DNA of 63,999 nucleotides from an uncultured Clostridia bacterium (GTDB lineage: Bacteria; Bacillota; Clostridia; Peptostreptococcales; Acidaminobacteraceae), in the NCBI GenBank assembly GCA_927417275.1, contig CAKMJV010000026.1:1-63999 (forward strand), read 5' to 3'. Both the position numbers and the translations under genes were made by a program. Positions 44,976 through 55,600 of this stretch are shown here, piece by piece. Each line of letters opens with the position of its first letter. Positions within the stretch are counted from its first letter, which is position 1. The notes under the pieces were generated by a model. That model was given only the letters and a program-made list of their open reading frames with translations. It did not search any database and was not told where the DNA came from.

Positions 44976-46175
44976 TTAATCACCGTTTTTAATATAGGGC
45001 TTTTCCAGATGGTCGCGTCCACCAGCTCTAAATGGTGGGTTTGTAAAACCAAGTTGGTATATATTTGAAGCCTTTATATCCAGGTCCAGCAATGGATTTT
45101 GTGGCAAATACTTATTTACATTTGTTACGATGGGGTAGGTGCAGTTTTTTTTCATACGATGTAATATTTTTTTCCCGACTGCATCCATGGCAAGTACGCG
45201 TATATAACCATGCGTGGTTAAATCCATAGGTGTTTTATCGATTTCTAATAAAATATTGATGAGGATGCGATTGATGCGCGTTAAGGTATAGCGTTTTGAT
45301 TTAAGTGCATGAACCAGTTCTTCATAAGTTGTTGCACGAATCGCCGCTTGGTAAATCTTATTTTCTAAGCCCTCACTTACTTCTCTAATCTTAGATAGTG
45401 CTTCTGGTGTGGTCTGTCTTATTTTATAAAGGATCATCGATTCAAAATTTGAAATGTTCAGTGGTGGATATAGTGCCGTCTGAGTGGCATGGTAAGAGGC
45501 AAGTGGCATAAAGTCAGCCATCTTAAATAAATCTGGCGCGTCAAAATAGCCTTTTCTAATGGCGGTTGCGCTTGCAAGCGGGGAGTCGATACTGGTGTCG
45601 TGATACCCTTTGCCTCTCCGTTTGATTAATAGGGGGAGGATGGGGCTGGTCCTTTTATCAAGTGCACGCAAATATTCGATGGCCAATATCAGATTCGCTT
45701 GATTCAAATCGATGGGGTCTTCCATAATCGAATGAAGTGCCATTTCACGCGCTTTAGGAAATGAGTGACCTTTTGAAAGTGCTTCTTTTAAGGTCTCATT
45801 AAACTCAGGTGTAGGATGGTTGAGGATATAGGCGATTTTTTTAAGTGCATCGAGTACGTCCATTTCTGAACCGAAACTTAAATGGGTGATGACACCTGTC
45901 GCCTCTAAAAGATCGATCGCACCTTGTGAAAAGCCTTCTGCACTTGATGTCGCATAATAAGTGGGGAGTTCGATGACTAAATTTACGCCACCTGCAACAG
46001 CCATTTCGGCTCGTTTCCATTTGTCGTAAAATGCGGGGTATCCCCTTTGCACAAAATTACCACTCATGATGGCTACGACGCCTTCTGCACCGATTAATTG
46101 TTTGGATTTCTGTACTTGATACGCATGTCCGTTATGAAAAGGGTTATATTCTGATACAATGCCAATTATTTTCAT
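44976..46175 (-). CDS. tmcAL: tRNA(Met) cytidine acetate ligase TmcAL (YlbM)
   Basis: Forms N4-acetylcytidine at the wobble base of elongator tRNA-Met directly from acetate and ATP. The 399-aa protein starts with the nucleotidyltransferase motif GIVSEYNPFHNGHAYQV (HxGH near residue 17), then VAIMSGNFVQRG near 36, YDKWKRAEMA near 53 and NLVIELP near 67. RRGKGYHDT and SATAIRKG near 190-210 are typical. GGAGG lies six bases before ATG 46175. It is divergent from ackA, the enzyme of acetate metabolism. Confidence 0.94.
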   Translation of the reverse strand: MKIIGIVSEYNPFHNGHAYQVQKSKQLIGAEGVVAIMSGNFVQRGYPAFYDKWKRAEMAVAGGVNLVIELPTYYATSSAEGFSQGAIDLLEATGVITHLSFGSEMDVLDALKKIAYILNHPTPEFNETLKEALSKGHSFPKAREMALHSIMEDPIDLNQANLILAIEYLRALDKRTSPILPLLIKRRGKGYHDTSIDSPLASATAIRKGYFDAPDLFKMADFMPLASYHATQTALYPPLNISNFESMILYKIRQTTPEALSKIREVSEGLENKIYQAAIRATTYEELVHALKSKRYTLTRINRILINILLEIDKTPMDLTTHGYIRVLAMDAVGKKILHRMKKNCTYPIVTNVNKYLPQNPLLDLDIKASNIYQLGFTNPPFRAGGRDHLEKPYIKNGD

Positions 46176-46193
46176 CAATATCCTCCATTGGTA

Positions 46194-46221
46194 TTGAAAA
46201 TTCGTTTATTTACATTATAAT
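46194..46221 (+). promoter_or_regulatory. sigma-A type promoter for ackA
   Basis: TTGAAA at 46194-46199 and TATAAT at 46216-46221, spacing 16. A 65-base leader follows. Confidence 0.75.
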
Positions 46222-46286
46222 ATATATGTATGACCGAAATCACTAAGAATTACTATATCTTTAGATAAATTCAAGGAGGGCAATGA

Positions 46287-47480
46287 ATGAACGTTTTAGT
46301 TATCAATTGTGGGAGCTCATCATTAAAGTACCAATTATTCAATATGAAGGATGAGAGTGTTTTAGCAAAAGGCCTTGTAGAACGTATTGGTATCGAGGGT
46401 TCTAGATTGAAGCATGAAGTTGAAGGACGTGACAAAAAGACCATCGAAGTGTCTATGAATGATCACAAAGAAGCGCTTGCACAGGTTTTGGATGCGATCG
46501 TACATCCAGCGCACGGCGCGATTGCATCGCTTAAAGAAATTGATGCAGTTGGACATCGTGTGGTTCATGCAGGCGAAAAATACAGTGCATCTGTTATCAT
46601 AGATGACAGCGTAATGGCGGCACTTGAAGACTGTATCGAACTTGCGCCACTTCATAATCCACCGAACATTATCGGTATCAAGGCGATAGAAGAACTTTTG
46701 CCAGGCGTAAAAAATGTAGGTGTTTTTGACACGGCATTCCATCAGACCATGCCAAAGAGTTCATATGTCTATGCATTGCCTTATGAGTATTATGAAAGAG
46801 ATCACGTTAGACGTTATGGTTTCCACGGAACCAGCCATCGCTATGTTTCTCAAAGAACAGCGGAGTTATTAGGCAAACCATTAGAAGAAACTAAAATTAT
46901 CACTTGTCACCTTGGTAATGGCGCTTCGCTTGCTGCGATTGATGGCGGTAAATCCATGGATACATCTATGGGCTTCACGCCACTTGAAGGACTTGTTATG
47001 GGTACGCGTTGTGGCGATATCGACCCTCAAATCGTTACCTACATCATGGGTAAAGAGCATTTAACACTTGACCAAATGAACGATATTATGAATAAAAAAT
47101 CAGGTGTTCTTGGTATTTCAGGCGTAAGCAGTGACTTTAGAGACATCGAAGAGGCTGCAGCAGCAGGCAATGAAAGAGCGATTTTAGCGCTTGACATTTA
47201 CCATGGTAATGTGAGAAAATACATCGCTGCATATGCTTCAGTGCTCGGTGGCGTAGACGCAATCGTCTTTACTGCTGGTCTTGGTGAAAATGGCAAAGAA
47301 AGCCGTGAAGAAATTTGTAGAAATCTTGGATTTATGGGTGCTGTTCTTGATCCTGCTAAAAATAATGTTAGAGGCAAGGAAGCGTTTATTAATACAGATG
47401 ATTCTAAAGTGAAAATCATGGTTGTTCCTACAAACGAAGAACTTATGATTGCAAGAGATACTGTAGAATTGGTTAAGTAA
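46287..47480 (+). CDS. ackA: acetate kinase
   Basis: Interconverts acetyl phosphate plus ADP with acetate plus ATP, the ATP-yielding end of acetate fermentation. The 397-aa protein has [14 protein letters not shown] at the N-terminus, [14 protein letters not shown] near residue 87, [16 protein letters not shown] sequence near 176, [11 protein letters not shown] near 206 and [11 protein letters not shown] near 240. No pta is adjacent. AAGGAGG precedes the ATG. Confidence 0.97.
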   Translation: MNVLVINCGSSSLKYQLFNMKDESVLAKGLVERIGIEGSRLKHEVEGRDKKTIEVSMNDHKEALAQVLDAIVHPAHGAIASLKEIDAVGHRVVHAGEKYSASVIIDDSVMAALEDCIELAPLHNPPNIIGIKAIEELLPGVKNVGVFDTAFHQTMPKSSYVYALPYEYYERDHVRRYGFHGTSHRYVSQRTAELLGKPLEETKIITCHLGNGASLAAIDGGKSMDTSMGFTPLEGLVMGTRCGDIDPQIVTYIMGKEHLTLDQMNDIMNKKSGVLGISGVSSDFRDIEEAAAAGNERAILALDIYHGNVRKYIAAYASVLGGVDAIVFTAGLGENGKESREEICRNLGFMGAVLDPAKNNVRGKEAFINTDDSKVKIMVVPTNEELMIARDTVELVK

Positions 47481-47486
47481 AACTAC

Positions 47487-47515
47487 TTGACAAACTTCTT
47501 CATAGTAATTATAAT
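47487..47515 (+). promoter_or_regulatory. consensus sigma-A promoter for yceD-rpmF
   Basis: A perfect TTGACA at 47487-47492 and perfect TATAAT at 47510-47515, spacing 17. It begins seven bases after the ackA stop. Confidence 0.93.
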
Positions 47516-47543
47516 ATTAATGTTGCATTGAAGAGGTGATGAA

Positions 47544-48041
47544 ATGAACCTTGATTTATCAAAGGTTATAAAGGGACTTCAAAATCAGTTAGATTTTGAT
47601 TACAATCTTGCATTGGAAAAGTCTTATTTAGAGTCAATTGAGTGTAAGGGCGCGTCGGTTATCCATGTTTTTGGCCACGTTAAAAAGATAGATAAACGCT
47701 ATGACTTAACCCTCACTTATTCTGGAGATTTGGTTTTCGAATGCCACAGATGCTTATGCGAAGTTAACATTAACCTCGAACACACTGTGGAACGCGTTTT
47801 AGTGACGATAGCAGATATGGACGAAGTTGAAGAAGTTGTCCTTATTGAAAATGGGCATCTAAATATGTTGCCAGTACTTGAGGAAGATATAACATTGAAT
47901 TTACCACTACAAATACTTTGTAAGGAAGATTGTGCCGGACTTTGTCCGCATTGTGGAAAAGATCTTAATATGAGTATGTGTGCGTGTGAAAAAACGAAAA
48001 TTGACCCGAGACTTGAGGCACTTAAGAATTTATTCACTTAG
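47544..48041 (+). CDS. yceD: YceD/DUF177 family protein
   Basis: A 165-aa DUF177 protein; the family is linked to large-subunit assembly and 23S rRNA accumulation. The middle contains FECHRCL near residue 70, and the C-terminus has the family cysteine signature CKEDCAGLCPHCGKDLN near 133-149, then CACEK, a likely metal site. It precedes rpmF, its near-universal partner, by 19 bases. Confidence 0.93.
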   Translation: MNLDLSKVIKGLQNQLDFDYNLALEKSYLESIECKGASVIHVFGHVKKIDKRYDLTLTYSGDLVFECHRCLCEVNINLEHTVERVLVTIADMDEVEEVVLIENGHLNMLPVLEEDITLNLPLQILCKEDCAGLCPHCGKDLNMSMCACEKTKIDPRLEALKNLFT

Positions 48042-48060
48042 ATTAAGGAGGTGTTAAGAT

Positions 48061-48243
48061 ATGGCAGTACCTAAGCGTAAAATAGGTAAAGCGAGAAGAG
48101 ATAAAAGAAGAGCTTCTAACATTAAAATGGTTGCTCCAAACATTATCGAATGTCCAAAATGTAAAGCGGCAAATGTATCACACAGAGAATGTGCTGAGTG
48201 TGGATATTACCACAGCAGAGACGCAGTAAAAAAAGAAGCGTAA
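48061..48243 (+). CDS. rpmF: 50S ribosomal protein L32 (zinc-ribbon form)
   Basis: A 60-aa L32: AVPKRKIGKARRDKRRA at the N-terminus and a zinc ribbon with CPKC near residue 31 and CAEC near 44, hence the zinc-binding C+ form. AAGGAGGTG precedes the ATG. A strong terminator follows. Confidence 0.97.
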   Translation: MAVPKRKIGKARRDKRRASNIKMVAPNIIECPKCKAANVSHRECAECGYYHSRDAVKKEA

Positions 48244-48252
48244 GTTTCTAAC

Positions 48253-48286
48253 AAAAGGCGATAGTCATAAGACTATTGCCTTTTTT
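48253..48286 (+). terminator. intrinsic terminator after rpmF
   Basis: AAAAGGCGATAGTC pairs with GACTATTGCCTTTT (one G-T pair) around a four-base loop ATAA, followed by T residues. Confidence 0.92.
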
Positions 48287-48340
48287 ATGTTTTTTACGTA
48301 TCATGAGTATAGTAGAAAAATATGAAAATGAGGTGTAATC

Positions 48341-49369
48341 ATGAAAATTGGTTTTGACGCAATGGGTGGAGATCATGGCCCATTAGAAACAGTAAAAGGC
48401 GCAGTAGAAGCACTTGATATGTTCGATGGAGAACTTATTTTATATGGTGATATCGTACAGATTGAAAATGAACTGAAAAAATATAACTATAAAGCAGAAC
48501 GAATCTCTATTGTACCAACCACAGAGGTTATAGAAAATGACGATAAACCCGTTAAAGCAATCAAATCTAAACCCGATGCATCCATGGTGGTTGGACTTAA
48601 AGCACTGAGAAAGGGCGATATAGATGCGTTTGTTTCAGCGGGAAATACTGGGGCACTTTTAGCGGGCAGTTTGTTAAAAGTAGGCAGAATTAAAGGCATC
48701 AGTCGACCTGCACTTACGACGATCTATCCGACGATGAATGGCGCTTCAGTCTTGGTAGATGCTGGGGCGAATGCGGAGTGCAAACCGAGAAACCTCATCG
48801 AGTTTGCCTATATGGGCAGTTTGTATGCTGAGAAAGTCATCGGCATCGAAAATCCTAAAGTGGCACTGGTAAATATCGGTGCAGAAGAGACGAAAGGCAC
48901 ACCGCTGTATATCGAAACCCATCAATTATTAAAACAAACCGAACTTAATTTTGTGGGCAATGTTGAAGGGCGAGACGTTCCCAGTGGCAAGGTGGATGTT
49001 ATCGTAGCAGATGGCTTCACAGGCAATATTATACTCAAGTTAACAGAAGGCGTGGCCATGTCCATCGTGAGTGGACTAAAAGTACAAATCATGAAGAACT
49101 TCGTTGGAAAATTAGGTGGGCTGCTTTTGAAAAAAAATCTTTCAGCATTTAAAAAAATGCTCGACTATACGGAATATGGTGGCGCGCCACTTTTGGGCAT
49201 AAATGGCCTGGTGGTTAAAGCACATGGCTCATCAAATGCAAAGGCATTTAAAAATGCCATAAAATATGCTCAAATAGGCGTGAAGACAGATTTAGTTGAA
49301 GCCATTAGAAAAGCTGTAACGGGTCTTCAAACCGAGGAAAAAGAAGCAGAGGCAGATACAGAACTTTAG
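48341..49369 (+). CDS. plsX: phosphate acyltransferase PlsX
   Basis: Converts acyl-ACP to acyl phosphate, the acyl donor of Gram-positive phospholipid synthesis. The 342-aa protein starts with IGFDAMGGDHGP. Family motifs follow: KSKPDASMVVGL near residue 75, SAGNTGALLAG near 98, LVDAGANAECKP near 145, NIGAEETKGTP near 179 and DGFTGNIILKLTEG near 229. Its usual companions fapR, fabD, fabG and acpP are absent here; a transporter follows instead. Confidence 0.96.
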   Translation: MKIGFDAMGGDHGPLETVKGAVEALDMFDGELILYGDIVQIENELKKYNYKAERISIVPTTEVIENDDKPVKAIKSKPDASMVVGLKALRKGDIDAFVSAGNTGALLAGSLLKVGRIKGISRPALTTIYPTMNGASVLVDAGANAECKPRNLIEFAYMGSLYAEKVIGIENPKVALVNIGAEETKGTPLYIETHQLLKQTELNFVGNVEGRDVPSGKVDVIVADGFTGNIILKLTEGVAMSIVSGLKVQIMKNFVGKLGGLLLKKNLSAFKKMLDYTEYGGAPLLGINGLVVKAHGSSNAKAFKNAIKYAQIGVKTDLVEAIRKAVTGLQTEEKEAEADTEL

Positions 49370-49448
49370 TTTTTACTTTAAAAACACATGAATTTTACAG
49401 TGTGCGTGTATGATTATTTAAAATAATATATGGTACATGGAGGCCTTG

Positions 49449-50699
49449 ATGAAGTTCACAAAGTTAGAAAAGAGCTGGGCACTATATGATTGGGCGAACT
49501 CTGCCTATACGATGACGGTTACGACGACGGTTTTTCCACTTTATTTTAAAGCGGCAGCAGAGGAAATGGGGGTTACTGCAAGTCAGTCCACAGCATATCT
49601 TGGATTTGCGAACTCCATTGCATCCATTTTCATCGCCCTACTTGCACCTATTCTGGGTACCATTGCGGATTATTTTGGTTTTAAGAAAAGGTTCTTTATG
49701 ATTTTCTTAGCGATGGGTGTCACTGCGAATTTAGTGCTTGGTTTTGTTCCTGAGTCACAGTGGTTCTTGTTATTATTCATCTATATCCTCACGGCAATTG
49801 GTTTTTCGGGGAGCAATATTTTTTATGATGCCTTTTTGGTGGATGTAACCGACGATTCCCGGATGGATCGCGTTTCAACCTTTGGCTATGCACTTGGATA
49901 TATTGGCAGTACCATCCCCTTTATCATCGCTATGGCGATTATCTTACTGTCGCAATCGGGGATCTTGCCTTTTGATGGGTATACTACCCCCAAAATTGCA
50001 TTTGTCTTAACGGCGGTATGGTGGCTTGCTTTTAGTTTGCCGATGGCAACTCAAGTGAGGCAAGTATATGGACTCTCGCCCGTTAAAAACCCCGTTATAC
50101 AGAGTTTGAAGCGCTTGGCGACGACTTTTAAAAATATACGTCTACACAAACCTACTTTTATATTTTTACTGGCTTACTTTTTTTATATCGATGGTGTGGA
50201 TACGATTATAAAAATGGCTACATCCTATGGATATGACTTAGGTGTGGATTCTAATATGCTATTAATCATTCTTTTGGTGACTCAGTTTGTCGCTTTTCCT
50301 GCGGCACTCATTTTTGGTCAACTAGCAGAACGTTTTAAAGGGAAGAAGATGATCTATGTGGCAATCATCGCATATACGCTTATTTGTATTTATGCTTTTT
50401 TTATGAAAACCACTTTCGATTTTTGGATTCTTGCAATATCCGTGGGCATGGTCCAAGGGGGCATACAGGCAATCAGCCGTTCTTATTTTGCAAAATTGAT
50501 TCCTAAACACCGCGCAAACGAATTCTTTGGATTTTTCAACATATTTGGTAAGTTTGCAGCCATTATGGGTCCCGGTTTGGTGGGGTATGTTACTTTAGTG
50601 ACTGGTAAAAGCAACTATGGTGTGCTAAGTATCGTGGTACTCTTTATCATTGGCGGTTTAATATTGACTCAGGTCAAACCAGAAGACCATTCGGTTTAA
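49449..50699 (+). CDS. MFS transporter, UMF1/Atg22-like family
   Basis: A 416-aa major facilitator protein with about 12 hydrophobic helices. It opens with the UMF1 signature WALYDWANSAYTMTV and has FSGSNIFYDAFLVDVT near residue 123, VSTFGYALGYIGS near 143, and GGIQAISRSYFAKLIPK near 335. UMF1 proteins relate to the yeast vacuolar amino-acid exporter Atg22; the bacterial substrate is unknown. ATG 49437 overlaps the GGAGG site, so ATG 49449 is chosen. It occupies the place where fab genes and acpP usually lie between plsX and rnc. Confidence 0.88.
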   Translation: MKFTKLEKSWALYDWANSAYTMTVTTTVFPLYFKAAAEEMGVTASQSTAYLGFANSIASIFIALLAPILGTIADYFGFKKRFFMIFLAMGVTANLVLGFVPESQWFLLLFIYILTAIGFSGSNIFYDAFLVDVTDDSRMDRVSTFGYALGYIGSTIPFIIAMAIILLSQSGILPFDGYTTPKIAFVLTAVWWLAFSLPMATQVRQVYGLSPVKNPVIQSLKRLATTFKNIRLHKPTFIFLLAYFFYIDGVDTIIKMATSYGYDLGVDSNMLLIILLVTQFVAFPAALIFGQLAERFKGKKMIYVAIIAYTLICIYAFFMKTTFDFWILAISVGMVQGGIQAISRSYFAKLIPKHRANEFFGFFNIFGKFAAIMGPGLVGYVTLVTGKSNYGVLSIVVLFIIGGLILTQVKPEDHSV

Positions 50700-50943
50700 T
50701 TGCATAGGATTGACAAAAATAATGATTGGTCATGATTTTGTGACGATTTTTGTTTGAGTCAGTCCTTTTTTCATTTAAGGCCTGTCATATAACTTTGTTG
50801 TTGTGTTTTACACGTTGAAACGATAAAATAGAAGGTGGCAGGTTAGGATATCCTATAAAAGGTCGTTTAAATATATTATAACAACATAACTGGTTCGTAA
50901 TGATATATTTAAGTGCCCTTTTGATGAAAGAGAGGTACATGGC
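50700..50943 (+). other. 244-base AT-rich intergenic region before rnc
   Basis: No gene was found; in particular no frame encodes an acyl carrier protein (no DSLD/E motif). A weak stem around ATG/CAT (50713-50741) followed by ATTTTTG may end the transporter transcript. TTGTGT at 50801 and TAAAAT at 50824 (spacing 17) are a possible promoter. The perfect 12-base palindrome TAGGATATCCTA is at 50844-50855. Roles are guesses. Confidence 0.4.
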
Positions 50944-51645
50944 ATGGAAGTGCAAGTAAAAGCTATCGAGTCAGAGATTGGATACGTCTTTAAGGACAAG
51001 CAATTATTAATTCGAGCATTAACGCATAGTTCATATTCAAATGAAAACAAAAAAGAAAAATTTAAAAACAATGAACGGTTAGAGTTTCTAGGTGATTCTG
51101 TTTTAGGCGTCATCGTAAGTGAATACATTTTTAATCAATATGCCGCATTAGAAGAAGGCCAACTTACCAAAATTAGAGCGAAAATCGTTTGTGAAGCCTC
51201 ACTAGGCAGTGCGGCGCGGGCTTTAAAATTAGGTGAATACATGCAGTTTGGGCGCGGTGAAGAGTTAACAGGTGGCCGTACCAGAACCTCGATTTTATCA
51301 GATGCATTTGAAGCATTAATTGCCGCCATATACTTAGATGGTGGAATGGAACACGCAAAAGTATTTGTCATTAATCGATTAGAACGCATTATTCAAGATG
51401 CTGTACATGGCCGTTTGTTTGTGGATTATAAAACGCGATTGCAAGAGGTGATCCAAGTAACCAAAGGCAACCGAATCAAATATGAAATATTTAAAGAAGA
51501 AGGTTTAGACCACGCAAAAGTTTTCCACACACAAGTAAAACTTAATGATGAAGTGATCGGTGAAGGCATGGGAAACAGTAAAAAGGAATCAGAACAAGCG
51601 GCTGCAAAAGAAGGGTTAATTAGGATTTCAAATGTTGAAAGATAA
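50944..51645 (+). CDS. rnc: ribonuclease III
   Basis: Cleaves double-stranded RNA in rRNA and mRNA processing. The 233-aa protein has THSSYSNE near residue 27, the catalytic NERLEFLGDSVLG near 42-54, and the second acidic pair in SDAFEALIAAIYLDGG near 119-134. The C-terminal double-stranded RNA-binding domain spans about 158-233 (KTRLQEVIQ, GNSKKESEQAAAKEGL). It precedes an Elp3-like gene and smc. Confidence 0.97.
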   Translation: MEVQVKAIESEIGYVFKDKQLLIRALTHSSYSNENKKEKFKNNERLEFLGDSVLGVIVSEYIFNQYAALEEGQLTKIRAKIVCEASLGSAARALKLGEYMQFGRGEELTGGRTRTSILSDAFEALIAAIYLDGGMEHAKVFVINRLERIIQDAVHGRLFVDYKTRLQEVIQVTKGNRIKYEIFKEEGLDHAKVFHTQVKLNDEVIGEGMGNSKKESEQAAAKEGLIRISNVER

Positions 51646-52690
51646 TGTAGGGATTATACCCATTTTTGTTTCTCATATGGGGTGCCCCAATGACTGCGTT
51701 TTCTGTAATCAGAAAAAAATCAATGGCACAGAACAGGCGATTCCTCCAGGCAATGTACGCGCGCATGTTTTAAGTTATTTAGAAACCATGCAGAGGGAAC
51801 GTATAGAACTAGCTTTTTATGGCGGCAGTTTTACGGGCATCGAATGGCCTTTACAGGAAGCTTACCTGAGTGTGGCAAATGCGTTAAAAGTTGAGGGTTT
51901 GATTCATAAGATTAGACTATCAACACGACCCGATTATATGAGTGAAAAAACAGTTTTAGCACTTAAATCGTATGGGGTTAACCTCGTTGAGTTGGGATGT
52001 CAGTCTTTTGATGCCAGTATTTTGAATCGAACAAAACGTGGGCATACGACTCATGCGATTTATGATGCGGTTCAAATGCTTAAAAAGTATGATATAAAAT
52101 TTGGCATACAGCTAATGTTAGGTCTACCAGGAGATCACTTTGGTGCCTTTATGTATTCTGTTGAGGAAACCATAAAGTTAAACCCAGATTGTGTGCGCAT
52201 CTATCCGACGTTGGTGATTAAGGACACAGAATTGAGTACTTTGTATCAAAGCGGCCAATATGAACCACTGCCGTTAGAAACAGCTGTTTTTCAGGTCGCC
52301 ATGGCGATGAAGCGTTTTTATGCGGCGCGCGTAAATGTGATTCGTATAGGTCTTCAAAGTTCGGATATGATCGACTTTGATTCTGAAGTTGAGGCGGGGC
52401 CTTTTCACCCAGCTTTTGGTGAACGGGTCATGTCATTTTTATTTTTTGATGCGATCAAGCAACATCTAGAGGATGCACCGCAAGGTGAAAATTTAGAAAT
52501 TCAGTGTCACCCCAAAAAGATTTCTGTGATTATCGGGGATAAACGACAAAACATTGAGCGTATTAAGCAATTATGCGCTTCTAAAGGTTATAATCGCGTG
52601 TTCACTAGGCAGAATGCGGATTTAAATGAAATGACCGTAAGAATCGTGATGGATTCGGTTGCATCAGAAATAGATATTATTAATGAGTAG
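51632..52690 (+). CDS. Elp3-like radical SAM protein
   Basis: A 352-aa radical SAM protein. The iron-sulfur motif is CPNDCVFCNQKKI near residue 18-30. Further motifs are FYGGSFTGI near 63, RLSTRPDYM near 89, ELGCQSFD near 112, RGHTTHAIYDAVQ near 127 and IQLMLGLPGD near 151, as in the Elp3/YgfA-like oxidoreductases that often lie between rnc and smc in Clostridia. There is no acetyltransferase domain, so it is not a full Elp3. The start overlaps rnc by 14 bases and has no strong ribosome site, suggesting coupling. Substrate unknown. Confidence 0.87.
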   Translation: MLKDNVGIIPIFVSHMGCPNDCVFCNQKKINGTEQAIPPGNVRAHVLSYLETMQRERIELAFYGGSFTGIEWPLQEAYLSVANALKVEGLIHKIRLSTRPDYMSEKTVLALKSYGVNLVELGCQSFDASILNRTKRGHTTHAIYDAVQMLKKYDIKFGIQLMLGLPGDHFGAFMYSVEETIKLNPDCVRIYPTLVIKDTELSTLYQSGQYEPLPLETAVFQVAMAMKRFYAARVNVIRIGLQSSDMIDFDSEVEAGPFHPAFGERVMSFLFFDAIKQHLEDAPQGENLEIQCHPKKISVIIGDKRQNIERIKQLCASKGYNRVFTRQNADLNEMTVRIVMDSVASEIDIINE

Positions 52691-52699
52691 AGGTGTAAG

Positions 52700-55600
52700 G
52701 TGTATCTTAAACGTGTAGAAATGCGAGGCTTTAAATCCTTTGCTGATAAAACAATCGTAGAATTTAAAGAAGGCGTTACGTGTGTAGTCGGTCCTAATGG
52801 CAGTGGTAAGAGTAACATTACAGATGCGGTACGCTGGGTTTTAGGCGAGCAACGCGTCAAAACACTCAGAGGCAATAAAATGGAAGATGTCATTTTCAGT
52901 GGGACGAAACACAGAAAATCACTTGGCCTTGCTGAAGTTAAGTTGACATTTGATAATTCTGAGCAGTTCTTCCCCTTGGCATATGATGAGATTACCATCG
53001 TAAGGCGTGTGCATCGATCGGGTGAGAGTGAGTATCTCATGAATCAAATGCCATGTAGGTTAAAAGACGTTAGAGAACTTTTTATGGATACGGGTATTGG
53101 CCGTGAAGGGTATTCTATCATAGGTCAAGGTCGTATAGATGAAATATTAAGCAACAACAAAGACGAGCGACGCTTATTATTTGAAGAAGCGGCGGGCATC
53201 ATCAAATATAAATCGCGCAAGCAAGAGTCTGAAAGAAAGTTAAAGGCAACCGGTGATAACTTGTTGCGCGTTCAAGATATTTTATCAGAAATAGAAGATC
53301 GCGTTGAACCCTTAAGACTTGAAAGTGAGCGCGCCAAACAGTATATCGATTTAACGGATGCGCTAAAAAATATAGAACTTAATTATTATGCAAAAAGGTA
53401 CTTAGAATGCGAGCAAGGTCTACTTGATTTGCTAGAACAAATGCGTCAATCTGAAGATCAACTGAATGCGATTGACTCTAGACAAGCTGAGTTAAAAACG
53501 CTTTACGATGAAAAAGATCGCGATATGTTTGAGTTAAATAGAGAAATTAGGCAATTAGAAGCAGAATTTCATGCCTACATGAACCAAGAGAGTAAAACAG
53601 TCGGCGAAATCGAATTAATTAATGAGAAAAAGTTAAACGCTCAGATGAATATTAAACGCATCGAGGCGGAGATCGAAGAAATTGAAACTGAAAAACAGCG
53701 ACTTGTGGCGCTGTTAAACACACAGCAGGAAGAAAAAGCAGCGATAGATGCCGCTTGGTCCACAGGTGTTGAGGATGTTGAGAAGATCGAAAAAGAACTC
53801 TCAGAAGCACAGCATGCGTTAGAACGTATTAAGTTAGAGAGTGACTCAGACCGTCGAGAAGTGATAGATGCTTTAAATCAAATAGAGATGCGTAAGCAAG
53901 AGGTTATCAATTTAAAGCGTCTATGTACCACGCTTGATGACAAACTCGCACACATCTCGACGCTTCTGGCACAACAATCATCAGCCATCGAACAGTCGAG
54001 TATCGATCGAGAATCAATCGTTCAAAATCTAGAACTTTCTTTGGCGCGACAAAATTCGCTCAATGCAAAATTATCTGAAGCCATTCGATTTTCTGAACAC
54101 ACTAAAAAACAACATTCAGAAGCGATAAAAAAATATGAGACGACTTCTGTCAAACTATCTGAAATTGAAACCGAGCACAAGTTATTAAAAACACTTGAAG
54201 ACGAGTATGATGGCTATGATAAAGGCGTTAAAGATATCCTTATTAAATTAGAAAATCAAAATGGTATCATCGGTATCGTGGCGTCGCTGATTGAAGTGCC
54301 TAAAAAATACGAAACGGCTATCGAAGTGGCTCTAGGCAGAGCGATTCAAAACATCGTTTGTGAAGAGATTTCAGATGCCAAAAGATCCATCGATTTTTTA
54401 AGGAAAAACGATCTGGGTCGCGTTACTTTTTTACCCCTCGACCACCTAGAAGACCGCGGTCAGCAAAATGACATGTTGGAACTCATGAAAAAGGAAAAGG
54501 GTTATATTGGTGTCGCCAAAGACCTGATTCAAATGGATCAACGCTATAAAAAAATCGCAGACTTTTTGTTAGGACGTATTCTCATCGTGGAGGATTTCGA
54601 AACAGCCAGTCGCGTGGTGCGTATAAAAAATCTAAAATATAAAGTGATCACATTAAATGGCGATGTTCTAGTGCCAGGCGGTGCGATTACGGGTGGTTCA
54701 TTTAGATCCAAGGTTTCTAATATATTAGGCAGAAAAAGAAGGATTACTGAGTTAAGTGATCAAATACAGCATATGCATGAAGACAAGCAAAAACTGGCAC
54801 GTGATATGGGACAACTTATGCAGACGGTGACAGAACAAGAAGCGCATATCAAGGATTATCGTTTTGAACTCGATGGATTGCGTCTTGAAATTGTCCGATT
54901 TGAGAATGCGCGTGACAATCACGAGCAAATGGTTGAGTCAACTAAAGAAATATATGAGAAATATGAACGCGATTATCAGACGTTAAATGCGGAATTAGAA
55001 GAATCTCAAGCATTAATCGCTGAAAAGGATCGGTTTATATCTGAAAAAACGGAATGGGTTAAACAGGTTGAATTGTCTTTAACGGATGTAAAATCTGAAA
55101 TGGATGTACAATCTCAAAACGTACAAAAATTAACAGAGCAAGTTACCAGCAAACGAATCGAACGTGCATCTCTGGAACAAAGTTTGTCTTTTAAATCGCG
55201 AGAAGTGATGCGTTTACAGGATGATTTAGAAGGGTTTGATTCTAAAGTCAAAATGAGAATGCGCCAAATTGAGGACTATTCAGACAAAGAAGTTGTTTTT
55301 GATGAAGAAATCGTTAAATTGAAAAGTGATTTGGAAACATTAAAAGAGACCACGGCCACATGTAAACGTACAATTGATAGCAAACAAAGCACGAAGCAAT
55401 CGGCCTATAAAGTATTAGATGGCTATACCAAAGAAATCACGCAGTTAAATGGTTTGCACGAGTCATCCAAGGAAGCCATACACAAAATCGATTTGAAAAA
55501 AGTGAAACTGGAAGTTGAAAAAGATACGCTCACTTCTGAATTATGGGAAAAATATGAAATGAGTATGGCCGAAGCGCTACAAATCGAAGAAGTGCCTTAT

